NCBI GenBank assembly: GCA_050015455.1
Contig: JBEKBJ010000155.1
Span: 1 to 10,593, forward strand
DNA length: 10,593 bases
Direction of reading: 5' to 3'
Source: JAGDMS01 sp050015455
Lineage (GTDB): Bacteria; Desulfobacterota; Binatia; HRBIN30
Positions 1 through 7,031 of the stretch are shown here, one piece after another. The position numbers and the translations under genes were made by a program. Under the pieces are notes generated by a model that was not told the DNA's origin, searched no databases, and worked only from the letters and a program-made list of their open reading frames with translations. The first letter of the stretch is position 1. Each line of letters opens with the position of its first letter.

Positions 1-780
1 GTGCCGGGGCGCCGGGTGAAAACCGATCGCCTGGACGTGCGGTCGATGGGGCGCAAGCGCGAGCAGGGGCAGCTCAAGGGGATCTACGTGCCGCGGCGGG
101 CGGAACACGAGCGCCGGCAACTCTCGCGCACCTACGCTCAGGCGCTCAAGGAGTGCAAGCGGGCGCGGGTGCGGGTGCGCAGTCTGCTGCAGGAGCAGGG
201 ACGTATCGGGCCGGCGCCACGGGCGGGGTGGACCGTCTACCAGCAGTGGCTGGCGGCCCAGGAGCTGGCGGCGCCAGTGCGGCTGTGTGTGCGGGAGCTG
301 CTGCAGATACGTCAAGCGGCGCGGGCGAGCGGCCGCCGCTTGAAAACCGCGATTCTCGAGCTGGCCGCCGCGCCGGAATATGCTCCGGTGGTGGCCGCGC
401 TGGAGCAGCAGCCCGGCATGGGCGCGTTCACCGCGATCCGCCTGGTCCTGGAGCTCGGCGACATCACGCGCTTTGCCACCGTCGGCGCCATCGTCAACTA
501 CTTGGGATTCACGCCGAGCCAATACAGCTCGGGCGAGCTGGATCAGCGGGGCCACATCTGCAAAGCGGGCCCGGGCTATCTGCGCGCCTGGCTGCTGCAG
601 TGTACCTGGGCAGCGATGCGCGGCAAAAACGCCGACCTGGAGTTGAAACAATGCTTCGAACGCCTGGCGGTGCGCGTAGGCCGCAAGCGGGCCATCGTGG
701 CGGTGGCGCGGCGCTTGGCGGTGCGCCTGCGGGCCCGCTGGCTGGAGGCTTTGGCAGCCGCAGTGCCGGTGGCGGCCTGA
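1..780 (+). CDS. IS110/IS1111-family transposase, 5' end cut by window
   Basis: This is the C-terminal 259 residues of a DEDD-type IS110-family transposase, the enzyme class guided by an element-encoded bridge (seek) RNA. The visible KTDRLD at residues 7-12 fits the last two acidic residues (D9, D12) of the RuvC-like catalytic domain. A helical linker follows. The Transposase_20 domain spans about residues 130-215, with a helix-hairpin-helix-like QQPGMGAFTA, then NYLGF, and an SG (177-178) followed by RGHICKAGPGYLR. The family's catalytic serine lies in this SG region. Family members are usually about 330-400 aa, so roughly 80-120 N-terminal residues, including the first D and E, lie before base 1. 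The GTG at base 1 is therefore not a real start. The long non-coding tail after the stop favours the IS1111 subgroup over IS110 proper. The fragment reads intact to its TGA with no internal stop. Confidence 0.9.
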   Translation: MPGRRVKTDRLDVRSMGRKREQGQLKGIYVPRRAEHERRQLSRTYAQALKECKRARVRVRSLLQEQGRIGPAPRAGWTVYQQWLAAQELAAPVRLCVRELLQIRQAARASGRRLKTAILELAAAPEYAPVVAALEQQPGMGAFTAIRLVLELGDITRFATVGAIVNYLGFTPSQYSSGELDQRGHICKAGPGYLRAWLLQCTWAAMRGKNADLELKQCFERLAVRVGRKRAIVAVARRLAVRLRARWLEALAAAVPVAA

Positions 781-1178
781 GCGGGCACAGGGATGCGTGT
801 GGCACCCCACCCCGCCGCGGTGCCTGGCTCTTGGGGGGCCGCACCGCCCCCACCCCTGAAGCTCGCGCGCATGCTCAGGGCGCAGCCCCGCGGCCGTACG
901 CACAGGAGGTGATGCGCTCTGGCGGCGTAGTCTTCTGTCTGCGAGGAGCAGCGACGGTGCGCGGTCCCCGTTTCGAGTGCCTGCGGCGGCCGTCTTGGTT
1001 CCGCGTGCGGCGCGGAACGTCTTCGAGTTTGGCAGCGCTCGATTCCCCGACGGGGACGAACAATAACTTGGTGACCGCCCCTGTGAGGGTGCGCACGAAT
1101 AGGAGACTTGCCCGTTGTGGAGACTCAAGCGCATGAAGCCGCGCGCCGGAGCGAGGGACTTGACAAATCGGACCATAG
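781..1178 (+). mobile_element. Non-coding right end of the IS110/IS1111-type element
   Basis: About 400 bases follow the transposase stop without a credible gene. Elements of the IS1111 subgroup keep their long non-coding region downstream of the transposase, which matches this layout. The right boundary is inferred from the next repeat: homology to the REP-like unit at 1980-2025 begins abruptly at GAGACGG (1179-1185), while the preceding bases (ccatag) differ from the expected CCTTTC. The element therefore probably ends close to 1178. A TTGACA at 1160-1165 near this end could be an outward -35, but no matching -10 is seen. The left end is outside the window, so terminal repeats cannot be checked. 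Confidence 0.6.
940..1095 (+). ncRNA. Candidate bridge/seek RNA region of the IS element
   Basis: Three perfect hairpins cluster here. GTTCCGCG (998-1005) pairs with CGCGGAAC (1011-1018) across a 5-nt loop. TCCCC (1044-1048) pairs with GGGGA (1052-1056) across GAC. CCCT (1079-1082) pairs with AGGG (1086-1089) across GTG. IS1111-group elements encode their target-choosing RNA in the region after the transposase, so a structured RNA is expected here. The exact ends, strand and target- or donor-binding loops cannot be defined by eye, and GC-rich DNA forms hairpins readily. Confidence 0.3.
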
Positions 1179-1220
1179 GAGACGGCCGCGAAGAAAACGC
1201 GGCCTCCTCAGGGTGGGCGG
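1179..1220 (-). repeat. REP-like palindromic unit A, truncated by the IS end
   Basis: The unit reads GAGACGG, a stem of GGCCGCG (1184-1190) and CGCGGCC (1198-1204) around aagaaaa, and then TCCTCAGGGTGGGCGG. It has the same architecture as the unit at 1980-2025 but lacks the first six bases (CCTTTC), which are replaced by the presumed IS terminus. It is oriented opposite to the unit at 1246-1322, with the GCGG/CCGC ends facing each other. Confidence 0.75.
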
Positions 1221-1245
1221 TATTTCTTGATGCGACAATCATTCC

Positions 1246-1322
1246 CCGCTCATCCTGAGGAGGCGCCTCCTGAGCAAGCGCGGAGCGTCGTGTCGAAGGG
1301 TTTTCAGGCGCCGTCTCGAAGG
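1246..1322 (+). repeat. REP-like palindromic unit A' with an enlarged, nested loop
   Basis: It opens with CCGCTCATCCTGAGGA and closes with GTCTCGAAGG (1313-1322). The stem is GGCGCCT (1262-1268) with AGGCGCC (1306-1312), perfectly paired. The 37-base loop itself contains CTGAG at 1270-1274 and TCGAAGG at 1293-1299, which resembles a second degenerate REP unit sitting inside the first. With unit A it forms a head-to-head pair separated by 25 bases. Confidence 0.75.
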
Positions 1323-1404
1323 ATGCAATCTTGGCATGACGCCGCTTATCTCACTGGCATTGGGCGCGAGCAGGTGTTCCGCCCATTCTGACGGGGAGCA
1401 GTCG

Positions 1405-2205
1405 ATGCCGAAGACCGTTGACCACGACGAGTATCGCAAAGAGCTGCTGCAGAAGTGCTTCGACCTGTTCGGGCGCATGGGGTTCAGCAACGTCACCATG
1501 CGCCAGATCGCCGAGGAGATCGGTGTATCGACCGGCACCCTGTACCACTACTTTCCCACCAAGGTGAGCATCCTGGAGCAGATGTTTGCCTGGGCGGTGG
1601 AGCAGGACATCCAAGCGTTCAGCCCGCAGCTGAGCCCTGACCTGCCGCTGGCCGAGCGGCTAGCGAGATTATCCGAGTTCTATGTGGCCAGCGGGAGCTT
1701 CCATCAAAACTTGCTGCTCCTGGCCCTGGACCTGTTCCGCCACAGCCCCGGCGGCAGCGAAAAGGCATTTCGTGAATTCGTTGACCCCTTCAAGGAGGCC
1801 ATCTCGAAAAGCCTCGGCACGGACCCCAAGCTCTCGGAAGTCATTTGCACCTACCTGGTAGGCTTCTCGCTGCATGCGATGCTCACCCCGCGGCATTTTT
1901 CCTTTGCCGAACACGGCCGGTTCATGCCGGATGTGCTGCGGGTGCTGATCACTGGTGGTGACTCTCACGGCGAGTCACACCTTTCGAGACGGTCCCAAAA
2001 GAAGGGACCTCCTCAGGGTGAGCGGAAATTGTCTTTGGAGAATAACAAAAGAACCGCTCGCCCTGAGGAGCGAAGCATCTCGAAGGGCGCCCGCTGGAGA
2101 GAATCGACAGTCTCCTGCAAGGGACGGCGTCGCGCGCGAGCGGCGACTGACGCCCGGACCGCTCACCGGCATCGTCACCCGACCAGAAACAGGGTGCGGC
2201 CATGA
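1405..2205 (+). CDS. TetR/AcrR-family transcriptional regulator with repeat-derived tail
   Basis: This is a one-component DNA-binding repressor, 266 aa from the chosen start. The TetR N-terminal helix-turn-helix covers about residues 12-57 (FSNVTMRQIAEEIG, then VSTGTLYHYFPTK), which is diagnostic. A helical ligand-binding and dimerisation domain runs to about residue 185, a normal length for the family. ATG 1405 is chosen because GGGGAG (1393-1398) lies 6 bases upstream; an in-frame ATG at 1336 would add 23 residues with no such site. Residues from about 186 on are low-complexity, basic and unlike TetR proteins. They are encoded by a palindrome and two REP-like units (1980-2087), so the original stop was probably lost. 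The frame ends in an ATGA overlap with the next gene. Location suggests control of the reductase operon, with an aromatic or acyl-CoA ligand as an untested guess. Confidence 0.9.
   Translation: MPKTVDHDEYRKELLQKCFDLFGRMGFSNVTMRQIAEEIGVSTGTLYHYFPTKVSILEQMFAWAVEQDIQAFSPQLSPDLPLAERLARLSEFYVASGSFHQNLLLLALDLFRHSPGGSEKAFREFVDPFKEAISKSLGTDPKLSEVICTYLVGFSLHAMLTPRHFSFAEHGRFMPDVLRVLITGGDSHGESHLSRRSQKKGPPQGERKLSLENNKRTARPEERSISKGARWRESTVSCKGRRRARAATDARTAHRHRHPTRNRVRP
1958..1978. promoter_or_regulatory. Perfect dyad GTGACTC-N7-GAGTCAC, candidate operator
   Basis: The arms GTGACTC (1958-1964) and GAGTCAC (1972-1978) are perfectly complementary around a 7-base spacer, 21 bases in total, a size used by many TetR operators. 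It starts exactly where the recognisable TetR domain ends and lies about 220 bases before the reductase operon. I see no second copy upstream of the TetR gene. It could instead be an RNA hairpin, but no T-run follows, so it is not a standard intrinsic terminator. Confidence 0.35.
1980..2025 (-). repeat. REP-like palindromic unit B
   Basis: The unit reads CCTTTCGAGACGG, then aaaagaa as the loop of GGTCCC (1991-1996) with GGGACC (2004-2009), then TCCTCAGGGTGAGCGG. The flanks match units A and A' while the stem bases differ in a compensated way. It lies within the reading frame of the TetR gene. Confidence 0.8.
2054..2087 (+). repeat. REP-like palindromic unit B'
   Basis: It reads CCGCTCGCCCTGAGGA, a short GC-gaa-GC centre, then ATCTCGAAGGG. 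It faces unit B head-to-head across 28 AT-richer bases (2026-2053), the same arrangement and nearly the same spacing as the A/A' pair. It is translated as part of the artificial tail of the TetR protein. Confidence 0.8.
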
Positions 2206-3686
2206 CCTCCCCGGCGGCAAGTGCTCTTGCCGCTGCGACGCCCACGGCGGCGCACGGGGCAACCGCTGAGGACGGTACCCATCTCGTGCGCGCCCTCCTG
2301 GAGACGAACGAGGTCAGGCAGGCGCTCACCGCGGCGCTGCCCGAGGTGCTGAGAGCGTGGGCCGGCGATAGCAGATTGCGAGTGCTCGCCGCGAATGCCC
2401 TCGCCAGAGTCCTCAGCAGAGGTTTCACGGCGTCCAGAAACGGACGCGACGAGACATCGTTGCAGACCATGTTGCGGCAGCCGCAACAGGCACGTCAGGT
2501 TGCGGCGCAGCTTCCGAAGCTGATCAATGGCCTCCTCAATACCTCGACGGCGGTGAGCGAAGGCGTGGCGCTCCTGCCACCCGAGGAGAAGGCCCGCGTC
2601 CTTGGCGAGGTCGTCGAGAAACTGGATCAGGCCCTGGCCGGCAAGCTGCTGACCAGTGTCGTACGCTTTCTCAACGAGGCGCGGGCGGCCGACCCTGTTG
2701 CCCTGGCGGAACGGCTTCGTCCCGGGTTCCGCGCCTGGGCCGGCAATGTCGACTTCGGCGAGCTCAAGACGACCGTCGACTCCATGGCCGAAAACACAGC
2801 GACGTTCGTCGGCATGCTGAACGAGGAGATGTGGCAGTACCCGACGAAGATGGTGTGTCTCCTCTCGATGCTGCCTGCCGTCGTGAACGCCACCATCCAG
2901 GCGCTGACCGCGAGCCTCGGACCCATGAACCGCCTGGCGCCCGATCTGCTGGCAGACGTGCTGCTGTCCCTGCTGCGCGACCTTAAGGCGGAGGAGGTAG
3001 GACGACTCGTCAACGCGGCGTGCGAAATCTTCAGGCGGGCGCACACCGGCAGTGTGCTGATCGGCGAGAACGGAAGACCTCAGATGCCGGCCGACCTCTC
3101 CGCGCTGGTGGGTGACGCGCTGCGGTCGGTCGACATCGAGCTGCTGCTGAAGACGCGCGCGCTACTCGCCGACACGGGGGAGTCGACGCAAAGCGCGCTC
3201 CTGGCGCTCCTGGAAGCACAGCCCGCGCTGGTGCGGGAGATGGTCGCCGGCCGCTTCCGCCGGCGTGCGTCACGGTTCAGGCGGCTGGCGCGGGCGACCG
3301 ATGTACTCGAACGGGCATTGACCGACGAGGATATCGCGGCCGCGGTGACGAGCGGCCTCGGCGAGATCGATGCGCAGGAACTCGCCGACACGCTGAATCG
3401 CCTGGTCGCGATCGCGAATCGGGTCCACGACGCGTCGCCGGACGCGCTACGCGTGGTGCTCACGCAGATCATCGGCGGGCTCGACGAACGCGAGGCAGGT
3501 GAAACAGTCCGCTGGGGTGTTGCGGGCCTCGTCGCCGCGCTGAAGCCTGTGGCCCGCGAGGTCTTGCCGCTGGTCATCAAAGGCCTCGCGGACCTCCTCG
3601 CCTCGGACGCGGACGGCGACGGGGAATTGCACGCCGCGGTCGACGCCCTGCGTGCGGCCCTCAGCCCGAAGGAGCCGACACCATGA
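2202..3686 (+). CDS. Unknown alpha-helical protein, first gene of the reductase operon
   Basis: I do not recognise this 494-aa protein. It is rich in Ala, Leu, Arg and Glu and reads as continuous amphipathic helices of about 15-25 residues with short breaks, suggestive of a HEAT/ARM-like solenoid. There is no signal peptide and no clear transmembrane segment; residues 217-240 are the most hydrophobic stretch. A strongly basic patch lies at 351-364 (RFRRRASRFRRLAR). There are only two cysteines (C219, C274) and no Fe-S motif or nucleotide-binding loop. It starts in an ATGA overlap with the preceding stop, with a weak AGGG (2191-2194). Its own stop overlaps the start of the BcrC-like gene, so it is probably co-translated with the reductase. 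A chaperone, assembly or scaffold role for the complex is inference only. Confidence 0.8.
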   Translation: MTSPAASALAAATPTAAHGATAEDGTHLVRALLETNEVRQALTAALPEVLRAWAGDSRLRVLAANALARVLSRGFTASRNGRDETSLQTMLRQPQQARQVAAQLPKLINGLLNTSTAVSEGVALLPPEEKARVLGEVVEKLDQALAGKLLTSVVRFLNEARAADPVALAERLRPGFRAWAGNVDFGELKTTVDSMAENTATFVGMLNEEMWQYPTKMVCLLSMLPAVVNATIQALTASLGPMNRLAPDLLADVLLSLLRDLKAEEVGRLVNAACEIFRRAHTGSVLIGENGRPQMPADLSALVGDALRSVDIELLLKTRALLADTGESTQSALLALLEAQPALVREMVAGRFRRRASRFRRLARATDVLERALTDEDIAAAVTSGLGEIDAQELADTLNRLVAIANRVHDASPDALRVVLTQIIGGLDEREAGETVRWGVAGLVAALKPVAREVLPLVIKGLADLLASDADGDGELHAAVDALRAALSPKEPTP

Positions 3687-4837
3687 TGCCGGAGTGGGTG
3701 GAAGCGGCCGTCGTGCTCGAAAACCGCTTCGTCAAAGAATGGAAAGCGGCGGGGAAGAAGATCGTCGGCTACACCTGTTCGTACCTGCCGGACGAGGTGT
3801 TTCACGCCGCCGGCATTCTCCCTTTCAGGCTGCGCGGGTACGGTACCGAGGAGTGCAGCATCGGCGACACGTACTTCGGGCCGTTCATCTGCAGCCTGCC
3901 CAAGTGCATGCTCCAACTCGCTGGGGAAGGCCGGCTGCGTTTCCTCGACGGCGCCATCATCACGCCGGGCTGCGATTCTATGCGCCGGCTGGACGAGTGC
4001 TGGCGCAAAGCGGGAGATGATCACGAAGGCATCGTCCCCGGGTTCTTCTTCCACTTCGGCGTGCCGCACAAGTTCTCCGACTACACGGTGCACTGGTTCA
4101 CCGACGAGATCCGTCGACTGATCGCGGCAGTCGAAGCGCACTTCGGCGTGGCCATCACCGACGAGGGGCTCCGCGAATCGATCCGGATCTACAACCGCGG
4201 CCGCGCGCTGCTCCAGCAGTTCGACCGGTTTCGGACCGCTCCGCATCCCCCGATCACTGGCGCCGAGGCGCTGGCCGTCATCCTGGCCGGGACGGCCATG
4301 GCCCGCGACGCGTACAATTCGTGCCTCGAAGCCTTTCTCGACGAGTTGACTGATAGCGCCGAAACGCGGACTGACCGGATCCGCCTGATGCTTGTCGGCA
4401 GCGCGAACGACGACGTCGAGCTGGTCCGCGTGATCGAGGGCAACCGGGCGCTGGTGGTGGCGGACAACCTCTGCTTCAGTGCCCGCTTCCACCTGGACCC
4501 GGTGGCAGAGGACGGCGACCTGGTGGAAGCGCTGGCGCGGCGCTATCTGCGGAAAAACGAATGCCCGCGCATGTACGGGCAGTACCGCGAGCGCCTCGAC
4601 CTCCTGCGGGCGAAGATTCACAGCGCGCGCGTCGACGGCGTGGTCTTACAGAACATCCGCTTCTGCGATCTGCACGGGGCGGAGAACGGTCTCTTCGAGC
4701 GCGCCCTCGAGGCCGAGGGGACGCCGTGCCTGCGCCTGGAGCGGGAGTACGGCCCGCTGGTGGAAAAGGGACGCTTGAAGATGCGCGTCGATGCCTTCCT
4801 CGAACGGATCGGGCAGCAGCACGGAGCGGCCGCATGA
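3683..4837 (+). CDS. Benzoyl-CoA reductase/2-hydroxyacyl-CoA dehydratase family, C-like (BzdN/BcrC/HgdB-type) subunit
   Basis: This 384-aa protein is one half of the cytoplasmic Fe-S catalytic heterodimer of class I BCR-type enzymes, which accept very low-potential electrons from an ATPase partner and reduce an acyl-CoA. The family pattern is clear: GYTCSYLPDEVFHAAGILPFR at about 29-49 with C32, TPGCDSMRR with C97, LMLVGSANDD at about 236-244, and IRFCDLHGAEN with C328. C32, C97 and C328 are the likely [4Fe-4S] ligands. Length agrees with BcrC/BzdN (about 380 aa). Other cysteines (58, 70, 75, 106) are not assigned. AAGGAG (3669-3674) is 8 bases before ATG 3683, favouring it over ATG 3686. The start overlaps the upstream stop and the end overlaps the next start (ATGA). 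The substrate is unknown; a 2-hydroxyacyl-CoA dehydratase is the alternative reading. Confidence 0.88.
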   Translation: MMPEWVEAAVVLENRFVKEWKAAGKKIVGYTCSYLPDEVFHAAGILPFRLRGYGTEECSIGDTYFGPFICSLPKCMLQLAGEGRLRFLDGAIITPGCDSMRRLDECWRKAGDDHEGIVPGFFFHFGVPHKFSDYTVHWFTDEIRRLIAAVEAHFGVAITDEGLRESIRIYNRGRALLQQFDRFRTAPHPPITGAEALAVILAGTAMARDAYNSCLEAFLDELTDSAETRTDRIRLMLVGSANDDVELVRVIEGNRALVVADNLCFSARFHLDPVAEDGDLVEALARRYLRKNECPRMYGQYRERLDLLRAKIHSARVDGVVLQNIRFCDLHGAENGLFERALEAEGTPCLRLEREYGPLVEKGRLKMRVDAFLERIGQQHGAAA

Positions 4838-6243
4838 GGCAAGCAACCAGAGAGTACCACTTCGACTGGATGCTGTGGTCGGCCTTCGACACGGCCGCCA
4901 AGTTGAGCCGCGGGTCCGAGAAGGAATACCGCACGACCTTGAAGTACATCCCGTACTTTCGCGGCATCGTCGACGCGATGTTCCAATCGGGCGAGCCGGG
5001 CCAGCGCTTCATCGAGCTGTGCGCGAAATATTTCGGGAACTTCGTGACGGCCCGCGAGCGGGGGCGGAAGACCGCCATGACCACCTTCTGCTTTTCCCCT
5101 ACCATTCTATACGCACTCGATGTCGCGCCGGTGTGCCTCGAATTGCTGTCAGCCATCATGGCGATGACCTACCGCCGGGGCACCGGGGAGTTCCTCGACT
5201 ACTGCAACGAGGTGGGCTTCACCGAGACGTCCTGCTCGTCGCAGCGCGGTGCGCTCGGCGGATTCCTCGCCGGCCTCGGCAGCGAAATCGACATGGTCGT
5301 GACCGATACCCCCGGCGTGTGCGACACCAACGCCAACGCCTTTTCCTTTGCGGCGGCGTATATGCAGAAGCCGTTCTTCCAGCTTGATTTTCCACCGGTA
5401 CTCGTCGACCCGCGGACCGACACCTACCAGCGCGAGGACTACAAGGCGTTGATCCGGTTTCTCGAAGAGCACACGGGCAGGAAGCTCGACATCGACCGGC
5501 TCCGGCAGGTCCTGATGGAAGTCGAGGCGCAGGACGCGCTGATCGCGGAACTGGAGGACCTGGCGCGGCTCGTGCCCAATCCCTTGCCGGTGTCGTTCGG
5601 CCTGCTGACCTATGCCGGGCGGTTCCTGTTCGGTGGCATGCCGGAGTGCACCCGCCTGCTCGAGTCGATGGTCGAGCAGGCCCGCGGCAACGCGGCAAAG
5701 GGTATATCCGGGTTGAAGAGCGGTGTGGAAAAGATCCGCGTCTTCTTCTGTTATATCGATCACTACACGCAGGACCTGCGGCTCTGGCAGATGCTCGACG
5801 AGCTGGGCATCGGGTATGCCGGGAACATTCTCAGCCGGCACTGGGCGTCGACAGCCCCGTACGTGCGCATCCTCGACAAGGCGGACGCGGCGTATACCGT
5901 CGACACGACAAGCCTCGACGCGATGCTCGACTCGCTCGCGGCGCTGAACTCGCGCATGCCAATGGTTAAGCAGATCCGCGGTCCCTACGACGCACCGAAC
6001 ATGTGGCTCGATGATACGCTGGCGCTGGCCAAGCTCTACAGCGCGGACTGCATCGTCTACAACGGCACGCCGGGCTGCCGGAACACCTGGGGCATGGTGA
6101 AGCTGCTCGCGCGCGACACAGAGAAGGCCGGCTTTCCCACGCACATCATTAACGCGGACGCCTTCGACGACCGGGTCCAATCGTGGGAAGCGACGCGGGA
6201 ACGGCTTGAGGAGTTTCTGACGGTCCGGAGGTTGCTGCCATGA
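4834..6243 (+). CDS. Benzoyl-CoA reductase/2-hydroxyacyl-CoA dehydratase family, B-like (BzdO/BcrB-type) subunit
   Basis: The second catalytic subunit, 469 aa, is longer than BcrB/BzdO as I recall them (about 430-450). ATG 4834 is chosen because it gives the same ATGA overlap seen elsewhere in the operon and has GGAG (4823-4826) 7 bases upstream; the frame is open further upstream but would overlap the C-like gene heavily. Likely Fe-S ligands by family pattern are C134 (TETSCSSQRG), C163 (TPGVCDTN) and C415 (NGTPGCRNTWG). The C-terminal HIINADAFDDR at about 437-447 is typical. A second group of cysteines (63, 86, 101, 124) lies N-terminal to the core. It presumably dimerises with the 384-aa subunit and carries the acyl-CoA site at the interface. 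Two different large subunits followed by two ATPases argue for BCR architecture rather than a one-chain double-cubane protein. Confidence 0.88.
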   Translation: MRQATREYHFDWMLWSAFDTAAKLSRGSEKEYRTTLKYIPYFRGIVDAMFQSGEPGQRFIELCAKYFGNFVTARERGRKTAMTTFCFSPTILYALDVAPVCLELLSAIMAMTYRRGTGEFLDYCNEVGFTETSCSSQRGALGGFLAGLGSEIDMVVTDTPGVCDTNANAFSFAAAYMQKPFFQLDFPPVLVDPRTDTYQREDYKALIRFLEEHTGRKLDIDRLRQVLMEVEAQDALIAELEDLARLVPNPLPVSFGLLTYAGRFLFGGMPECTRLLESMVEQARGNAAKGISGLKSGVEKIRVFFCYIDHYTQDLRLWQMLDELGIGYAGNILSRHWASTAPYVRILDKADAAYTVDTTSLDAMLDSLAALNSRMPMVKQIRGPYDAPNMWLDDTLALAKLYSADCIVYNGTPGCRNTWGMVKLLARDTEKAGFPTHIINADAFDDRVQSWEATRERLEEFLTVRRLLP

Positions 6244-7031
6244 TCGTGGCCGGTTGCGACGTCGGCTCGCTCACGTCGAAGGCGGTGGTCATGCGCGACG
6301 GGCGCATCCTCGGACGCGCCGTCATCAAGTCGAAGGCCAAGCCGTGGGAGTCCGCCGAGTCGGTGATGCAGATGGCGCTGGCGGCGGCCGGGCTCGGCCT
6401 GAGCGACGTGCGCTCCTGCGTCGGCACGGGATACGGCCGTGACAAGATTCCCTTCGTGCACGAGACCGTGTCGGAGATCGGCTGCCACGGCAAAGGGGCG
6501 CGGTGGCTGGTGCCGTCGGTGCGAACGGTCATCGATATCGGTGGGCAGGATTGCAAGGCGATGCGCTTGGACAAAGACGGGAATATCGAGAAGTTCATTG
6601 CCAACGACAAGTGCGCCTCGGGAACGGGACGGTTTCTCGAAGTAATGGCCAAGGCGCTCGGCGTCGAGCTCGGCGAGCTCGGTGACCTCTCGGCGCGCGC
6701 GAAACATCCGGTGACCCTTGCCAACGCCTGCACCGTCTGGGCACAGGCCGACGTGATCAGGCACCTGCACGACGGCGTGCCCGTGGAGGACATCGTGGCC
6801 GGCATCAACAACGCGATGGCGGTGCGCACGGCTACGCTCGTGCGCAATATCGGCACCGAGCCCGATGTCTGTATGACCGGCGGCGTCGCCAAGAACGGCG
6901 GCGTGCTGGCGAGCCTCGAACGGTTGCTGTCGCTCCGGCTGAAACGCATCAGGCGGGAGGACCCGCAGATCACGGGCGCCATCGGCGCCGCCCTGTTCGC
7001 CGCCGAGCACGCCAACGGAGGGTCCCGATGA
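6240..7031 (+). CDS. BcrA/BadF/HgdC-type ATPase (activase), first of two
   Basis: This 263-aa ASKHA-fold ATPase couples ATP hydrolysis to injection of a low-potential electron into the catalytic subunits. Motifs in order are the phosphate-1 loop GCDVGSLTSKA (5-15), GTGYGRDK (62-69), phosphate-2 VIDIGGQDCK (97-106), NDKCASGTGRFLE with C125, ACTVWAQADVI with C164, and the adenosine loop MTGGVAKNGG. The 39-residue C125-C164 spacing equals that of the two cysteines that bind the bridging [4Fe-4S] cluster in HgdC (C127/C166). It is short like BzdP/BzdQ and HgdC, unlike the longer BcrA. The start is in an ATGA overlap with the B-like gene, with GGAGG (6227-6231) upstream. It departs from its neighbour at VWAQADVIRHL, where most relatives have VFAE(S/T)E. 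Confidence 0.9.
   Translation: MIVAGCDVGSLTSKAVVMRDGRILGRAVIKSKAKPWESAESVMQMALAAAGLGLSDVRSCVGTGYGRDKIPFVHETVSEIGCHGKGARWLVPSVRTVIDIGGQDCKAMRLDKDGNIEKFIANDKCASGTGRFLEVMAKALGVELGELGDLSARAKHPVTLANACTVWAQADVIRHLHDGVPVEDIVAGINNAMAVRTATLVRNIGTEPDVCMTGGVAKNGGVLASLERLLSLRLKRIRREDPQITGAIGAALFAAEHANGGSR

Noticed and set aside
153..1136. 327-codon + frame overlapping the transposase
   Set aside because: Out-of-frame translation of the transposase and the IS end, Gly/Ala/Arg-rich with no motif.
2175..3044. 289-codon - strand frame over the 494-aa gene
   Set aside because: The + strand frame has consistent helical protein composition and operon overlaps; the - frame has neither.
3080..4621. 513-codon open frame on the - strand
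   Set aside because: It lies antisense to the unknown protein and the BcrC-like gene; composition is typical of a shadow frame and it has no recognisable domain.
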